This document shows, in pieces, positions 59,775 to 64,000 of a stretch of 64,000 bases of DNA. A model generated the notes under the pieces. That model made no database searches. It saw only the letters and a program-made list of their open reading frames with translations, and was not told where the DNA came from. Location of the stretch: assembly GCA_017303755.1 (NCBI GenBank), contig JAFLBS010000002.1, positions 310,001 to 374,000 of the forward strand. The letters are read 5' to 3'. A program made the translations under genes and the position numbers. The DNA is from Flavobacteriales bacterium. GTDB taxonomy: Bacteria > Bacteroidota > Bacteroidia > Flavobacteriales > Flavobacteriaceae. Position 1 is the stretch's first letter. Every line of letters starts with the position of its first letter.

Positions 59775-60614
59775 ATGGATAAAATTAACTGGCAAACTGT
59801 CAAAGAGTTTGAAGATATAACCTATAAAAAATGCAATGGTGTTGCCCGTATTGCTTTCAATCGTCCGGATGTGAGAAATGCATTCCGGCCAAAAACTACT
59901 TCCGAATTGCTACAAGCCTTTCACGATGCTCAAGAAGATACTTCGATTGGTGTTGTATTACTTTCCGCTGAAGGTCCATCTTCCAAAGACGGAATTTGGT
60001 CGTTTTGCAGCGGCGGCGATCAAAAAGCACGTGGTCATCAAGGTTATGTAGGTGATGATGGTTATCATCGTCTTAATATTCTCGATGTACAACGTCTGAT
60101 TCGCTTTATGCCAAAAGCAGTGATTTGTGTGGTTCCAGGATGGGCAGTTGGTGGCGGACACAGTTTACATGTAGTGTGCGATTTAACATTAGCCAGCAAA
60201 GAACACGCTATTTTTAAACAAACCGATGCCGATGTAACGAGCTTTGACGGCGGTTACGGTTCGGCGTATTTAGCCAAAATGGTAGGTCAGAAAAAAGCAC
60301 GTGAAATTTTCTTTTTAGGGCGAAATTATTCCGCACAAGAAGCTTTCGAAATGGGAATGGTTAATGCCGTTATTCCACACGATGAATTGGAAGATACAGC
60401 CTACGAATGGGCGCAAGAAATTCTAGCCAAATCGCCAACATCAATCAAAATGCTCAAGTTTGCAATGAATTTGACCGATGACGGAATGGTTGGTCAACAA
60501 GTATTTGCAGGCGAAGCGACGCGTTTGGCTTATATGACTGATGAAGCAAAAGAGGGAAGAGACGCATTCTTGGAAAAAAGAAAACCAAATTTTGATAAAA
60601 AATGGTTGCCGTAA
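59775..60614 (+). CDS. menB: MenB, 1,4-dihydroxy-2-naphthoyl-CoA synthase
   Basis: A 279-residue crotonase-fold enzyme closing the naphthoate ring from OSB-CoA. Characteristic segments are RIAFNRPDVRNAFRPKT, FCSGGDQKARGHQGYVGD, VPGWAVGGGHSLHVVCDLT, TDADVTSFDGGYGSAYLA and the C-terminal RKPNFDKKWLP. It is followed after 11 bp by an outer-membrane barrel gene. TATTTTTA at 59748 is a possible -7 box. Belongs with menD and menA. Confidence 0.96.
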   Translation: MDKINWQTVKEFEDITYKKCNGVARIAFNRPDVRNAFRPKTTSELLQAFHDAQEDTSIGVVLLSAEGPSSKDGIWSFCSGGDQKARGHQGYVGDDGYHRLNILDVQRLIRFMPKAVICVVPGWAVGGGHSLHVVCDLTLASKEHAIFKQTDADVTSFDGGYGSAYLAKMVGQKKAREIFFLGRNYSAQEAFEMGMVNAVIPHDELEDTAYEWAQEILAKSPTSIKMLKFAMNLTDDGMVGQQVFAGEATRLAYMTDEAKEGRDAFLEKRKPNFDKKWLP

Positions 60615-60625
60615 TAAAGATTTGT

Positions 60626-61192
60626 ATGAGAAAAATTACCTTAGTATTAGCCTTTGTTTTGTCTTGTAGTTTGTTTGCACAAGACGCAAAATCAGATTCA
60701 AATAAACGATTTCAAATTGGGTTACAATTTAATCCAACAATTGAAAACGATTTAATGTATACGGGATATTTCGGAGCGAATGTTAGATACAAATTTTATC
60801 AAAATGAAAAAATTGATTTAGATTTTGGATTCAATGTAAATTACCTTGATTCTGAGTTAGAGGCTTTTTCGGATGCTTTTATTTTCAATCCTAATTTGGT
60901 TGTCAATTTTAAAATTCCAAATTCAAAAATAAAGCCATATTTTTCTGCTGGTTACGCCTTTTATAGTGCAAAATTTACCCCAAATTATGCATTCGGCTAC
61001 GATCCTCTAATTGGTAAATCAGCAACTATTAATTACAATGGTTTTTCAATAAATCCAGGTGCTAGATATCATATCAATACTAATTTTTATATTGATTTGA
61101 ATTATAATTTCTTGAGATTCAAAGATGATTATGATGTAAAGAGTACCATTTCTTTTAATTTATTAGGAATTGGAGCTGGATTTAAATTGTAA
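60626..61192 (+). CDS. Outer-membrane beta-barrel protein
   Basis: A 188-residue protein with a signal peptide (RKITLVLAFVLSCSLFAQ). Alternating aromatic/polar beta strands (IGLQFNPTIENDLMYTGYFG, VNFKIPNSKIKPYFSAGY, NFYIDLNYNFLRF) fit an 8-stranded OmpX/porin-like barrel. Function unknown. An earlier in-frame start at 60602 would overlap menB; the ATG at 60626 precedes the signal peptide directly. Confidence 0.75.
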   Translation: MRKITLVLAFVLSCSLFAQDAKSDSNKRFQIGLQFNPTIENDLMYTGYFGANVRYKFYQNEKIDLDFGFNVNYLDSELEAFSDAFIFNPNLVVNFKIPNSKIKPYFSAGYAFYSAKFTPNYAFGYDPLIGKSATINYNGFSINPGARYHINTNFYIDLNYNFLRFKDDYDVKSTISFNLLGIGAGFKL

Positions 61193-61197
61193 AATAT

Positions 61198-61713
61198 ATG
61201 GAAAACTTCACCAACGAAACTATTGATACCAAGCAACTTCCTCGTTTTGAAGAAGTGCAACTTTCTGCTTTGCATCCGAAGTACTGGATCGTGTCATTGA
61301 TGAATACAACGGTTGTTTTTTTGGTGCTCGGAATTGCACTTGGTTTTGTTTGGTACAATTCGGAAGAATTCTCTCAAGTCGGAGTCTACTTTTTATTAGC
61401 CTATCTATTGGTTTTGGTTATTGCGTTGTTGCTCACTCGAATCGGATTCAAAAAGAAAGGATTTGCTTTTAGAGAACACGATGTAATTTACCGAAATGGC
61501 ATCATCGCGACCAATACTATGGTTATTCCTTACAATAGAGTGCAGCATGTGGCTTTGCACGAAGGATTGATTTCACGTTATTTCGGATTGGCAAAAGTAG
61601 AGATTTTCACCGCTGGAGGAAGTTCGAGTGATGTTGAAATTCCCGGAATCGCCAAAGAAGAAGCCGAAAACATCAAGCAGCTTTTAATGGGTAAAATCCA
61701 AAAACAATTGTAA
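61198..61713 (+). CDS. YdbS-like PH-domain membrane protein
   Basis: A 171-residue protein. Two hydrophobic helices (VSLMNTTVVFLVLGIALGFVW and YFLLAYLLVLVIALLLT) precede a bPH_2 domain (FREHDVIYRNGIIATNTM, PYNRVQHVALHEGLISR, VEIFTAGGSSSDVEIPG). Paired with the following larger PH gene by a one-base overlap of stop and start, the YdbS-YdbT arrangement seen in many bacteria. Role in the membrane is unknown. Confidence 0.88.
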   Translation: MENFTNETIDTKQLPRFEEVQLSALHPKYWIVSLMNTTVVFLVLGIALGFVWYNSEEFSQVGVYFLLAYLLVLVIALLLTRIGFKKKGFAFREHDVIYRNGIIATNTMVIPYNRVQHVALHEGLISRYFGLAKVEIFTAGGSSSDVEIPGIAKEEAENIKQLLMGKIQKQL

Positions 61714-63209
61714 TGGAGGCCAATTTCAATCAGCCACAACGTCAATCGTCAACCGGAATTTTGGTCATGTTTGTTGATTCGTTGCAAAAATTTGCAAGGG
61801 CTTTTTTTCCTATACTATTGGTTTTTTTCTTCAAATCCGATAAAGTAAGTCCGATTTACGTGGTTTTAGGTGTCGTTGGAGTTATTATAATTGTTGGTGT
61901 TATTGCGTATTTGAAGTACATTAATTTTACCTTTTACATTGATGATGAAAACGATGAATTCATCATTCAAGAAGGAATCGTCAACAAGACAAAAACTACA
62001 ATTCAGCTCAATAAAATTCAACAAGTAAACATTAATCAATCACTCATTCAGCGATTAATTGGTGTGTATGCTCTCGAAGTAGACACAGCCGGAAGCGACA
62101 ATAAAGAAGGGAACATAAAAGCGATTTCGCACTCATTGGCATTAGCTTTAAAAGCAAAATTGTTAGAAAATACTAAGAAAAGTGAAGTTGTTGATACTGT
62201 CGAAAATCAAGCGGAAATAATTACACCATCGGAACAACCATTTTTAAAAATTAATTTGCTGAGCCTGATTAAAGTCGGAATCACTTCCAATTACGTAAAA
62301 AGCATCGGATTAATCCTGACGTTCTTTTTTACCATAATGGAAAATCTGGAGAATATTGGCAAAGACGATGTCATCAACGAAGATCAGATTGAAAAATTTG
62401 TGAGCAATTCCGTTTGGTATTCGCTTTTGGTTGTGATTTTGGTGCTGTTTTCCATTGTTTTCATCATTAATGTAGTTCGCACTTTAGTAAAATATTTCAA
62501 TTACACCATCACCAAACAAAAAGGTTCGTTATTGTTGTCATTCGGATTGATAAGCACTAAAAGTACCATCGTAAAACCCGAGAAAGTTCAAATGGTATCG
62601 ATTTCTAGAAATTATTTTCAAAAAAAATTAAACGTTCTCGAAATCAAAATCAAACAAGCTGTTCGCGATGAAAAACAACACAGCAAAGCGCAAATCGAAG
62701 TTCCGGGTTGTGATGAACGTGAGAAAGATGAAATTATAAAACTCATTTTTAAAGAGTTGCCCCAAAAAGGCGAAATGATGAAACCCAATTTTCGTAAATT
62801 AGTCTTTTCTATTTTTATGATAATTGTACTACCTTTATCAGGATTTTTTACAATTGCCAATTACCATCCAGAACTACTGAATTATTCAAGTCTTGCTGTT
62901 TTATATGCAACGTTTTTCTTGGTAATTTTGTTTTTCGGATTCAGAAATTACCGATTGTTTGTGAGTGATAATCACATCATTAAGCAAAGTGGAGCTTGGG
63001 ATATTGATAATGTAATCATCGAAATTGATAAAATTCAAGCCTTGTCAACCTCGCAGTTGTTTTGGCATAAAAGTTTGAATATTGGTTCGTTAACGATGCA
63101 TACAGCAGGCGGAAATGTAACGTTTCAGCTTGGAAATTATAACAAAGTAAAAGAATACGTTAACCTTTGGTTGTACCGAATTGAGACAACCAATAGTAAT
63201 TGGATGTAA
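61713..63209 (+). CDS. YdbT-like protein with repeated PH domains
   Basis: A 498-residue membrane protein holding three bPH_2-type domains, each preceded by hydrophobic helices. Repeated hallmarks are EFIIQEGIVNKTKTTIQLNKIQQVNINQSLIQRL (in part), LGLISTKSTIVKPEKVQMVSISRN-like segments and IDKIQALSTSQLFWHKSLNIG. Its first base is the last base of the YdbS-like stop. Operon partner of YdbS; function unknown. Confidence 0.85.
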   Translation: MEANFNQPQRQSSTGILVMFVDSLQKFARAFFPILLVFFFKSDKVSPIYVVLGVVGVIIIVGVIAYLKYINFTFYIDDENDEFIIQEGIVNKTKTTIQLNKIQQVNINQSLIQRLIGVYALEVDTAGSDNKEGNIKAISHSLALALKAKLLENTKKSEVVDTVENQAEIITPSEQPFLKINLLSLIKVGITSNYVKSIGLILTFFFTIMENLENIGKDDVINEDQIEKFVSNSVWYSLLVVILVLFSIVFIINVVRTLVKYFNYTITKQKGSLLLSFGLISTKSTIVKPEKVQMVSISRNYFQKKLNVLEIKIKQAVRDEKQHSKAQIEVPGCDEREKDEIIKLIFKELPQKGEMMKPNFRKLVFSIFMIIVLPLSGFFTIANYHPELLNYSSLAVLYATFFLVILFFGFRNYRLFVSDNHIIKQSGAWDIDNVIIEIDKIQALSTSQLFWHKSLNIGSLTMHTAGGNVTFQLGNYNKVKEYVNLWLYRIETTNSNWM

Positions 63210-63244
63210 TAAAATAGTAGATTATTAATAAATTGGATTGTAAG

Positions 63245-63284
63245 TCTAACATTCTAAAAATCTAACAGTCTAAAAATCTAAAAA
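63245..63284. repeat. Five tandem TCTAANNN octamers before menA
   Basis: TCTAACAT, TCTAAAAA, TCTAACAG, TCTAAAAA, TCTAAAAA, head to tail, ending 2 bp before the menA ATG. The repeat sits where the ribosome binds, so slippage here could alter menA expression. Confidence 0.6.
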
Positions 63285-63286
63285 AA

Positions 63287-64000
63287 ATGAAACACTGGAT
63301 TGAAGCCGCAAGAGTACGTACTTTACCGCTTTCGGTATCGGGAATATTAGTTGGAAGTTTTTATGCAATGTCACAAGCCTATTTCAATTGGAAAATTGTG
63401 ATTTTTGCTCTATCAACTACTTTAGGGTTACAAATCCTTTCCAATTTTGCCAACGATTATGGCGATGGTATAAGAGGAACCGACAACGACGATAGAGTAG
63501 GTCCGAAACGCGCTATTCAAAGCGGAACAATCACTCCGCAAGCCATGAAAGTAGCCATGTTTTTCATGACATTTCTAACTTTGGTTTCAGCATTGATGCT
63601 AATTTATGTTTCCTTCAAAGGGAAATATCTGTTGTATTCCATTGTATTCTTCGTCCTAGGATTATTAGCAATTACGTCGGCAGTTCGCTATACAGTTGGT
63701 AAAAATCCTTATGGTTATCGAGGTTATGGCGATGTATTTGTATTTATTTTCTTTGGTTTGGTCAGTACATTCGGAATCTATTTTATGTTCTCAAAAACCA
63801 TTGATTGGTTGTTGTTATTGCCAGCAACGGCTATTGGGTTTCTGAGTGTGGGGGTTTTAAATTTGAATAATATGCGCGATGAAGAATCCGATCGAAAAGT
63901 AGGTAAAAACACTCTTGTCGTACAGAAAGGTGGCGCTTGGGCAAAAAAATACCACTTTTTTCTTGTGATTTCAGCCATGGTTTTGGTGCTCGTTTTTGCT
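63287..64000 (+). CDS. menA: MenA, 1,4-dihydroxy-2-naphthoate polyprenyltransferase (5' part)
   Basis: The first 238 codons of an open frame that runs off the window. A UbiA-type membrane prenyltransferase: it begins MKHWIEAARVRTLPLSVSGI and has the first Mg2+ motif NFANDYGDGIRGTDNDDR (ND..D type) and the second NNMRDEESDRKVGKNTL. MenA attaches the polyprenyl tail to DHNA, the membrane step of menaquinone synthesis. Start chosen at the MenA-typical MxxWIxAxRxRTLP. Confidence 0.93.
   Translation, partial: MKHWIEAARVRTLPLSVSGILVGSFYAMSQAYFNWKIVIFALSTTLGLQILSNFANDYGDGIRGTDNDDRVGPKRAIQSGTITPQAMKVAMFFMTFLTLVSALMLIYVSFKGKYLLYSIVFFVLGLLAITSAVRYTVGKNPYGYRGYGDVFVFIFFGLVSTFGIYFMFSKTIDWLLLLPATAIGFLSVGVLNLNNMRDEESDRKVGKNTLVVQKGGAWAKKYHFFLVISAMVLVLVFA

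Overview
The window is AT-rich, gene-dense chromosomal DNA from a member of the Bacteroidota, almost certainly Flavobacteriaceae and Flavobacterium-like. The evidence is the fused ResB/CcsA cytochrome c assembly protein, a BlaI/M56 pair, a two-component propeller histidine kinase, flavobacterial DUF families (DUF1684, DUF2911, DUF2520), menaquinone genes menD, menB and menA, and Bacteroidota-type promoters (TTG, 19-20 bp, TAnnTTTG). No rRNA, CRISPR array, insertion sequence with transposase or prophage was seen.

Layout. 1-1.6 kb: oxyR divergent from dps (peroxide defence). 1.6-8.9 kb: an inorganic-carbon module, SulP transporter, beta carbonic anhydrase, DabA and DabB. 8.9-11.3 kb: a LETM1-like protein, a YdeI-like protein and a Qnr-like pentapeptide-repeat protein. 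11.5-15.8 kb: GMP reductase, a Nudix hydrolase and a VWA/AAA ATPase pair. 15.8-18.4 kb: a MITE-like inverted repeat, a MATE pump, and a block of 119-bp hairpin modules beside tRNA-Arg(ACG). 18.4-22.4 kb: apt, a 47-aa conserved-looking small protein, and a BlaI-M56-ectodomain operon with paired operators. 22.5-32 kb: MFS exporter, DUF1684, TatD, TcdA, HAD, an SGNH hydrolase, a DUF559 nuclease gene flanked by GC-rich inverted palindromes, and a photolyase/SDR/SRPBCC operon. 32-41.3 kb: a PIG-L deacetylase, 34-aa membrane peptide and sodium symporter operon, MscS, Maf, UbiA, KdsC-like HAD and DUF2520. 41.3-50 kb: two secreted adhesin-like proteins and an adjacent two-component system. 50-64 kb: CcsBA, a lipoprotein glutathione peroxidase, menD, CvfB, a DODA-like dioxygenase, a papain-like peptidase, menB, PH-domain proteins and the 5' part of menA.

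Most notable signals. (1) The promoters of both adhesin-like genes and of the neighbouring response regulator have the same build: TTGACA, exactly 20 bp from TTG to the -7 box, and an identical 15-mer (ATACAAAAGGTTGAT) abutting the -33 box. This suggests a local autoregulated surface-protein regulon. (2) The 10-mer CGACTGGATT from the tRNA-Arg T-arm occurs five times beside the tRNA, bounding two 119-bp hairpin modules whose stems differ in sequence but still pair. (3) The DUF559 nuclease gene lies inside a roughly 550-bp cassette with inverted palindromic ends. (4) An M56 sensor peptidase has its ectodomain duplicated as a separate secreted gene. (5) The ORF-poor gaps hide two small genes (47 and 34 aa). 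All functional statements come from motif recognition by eye; no searches were run.
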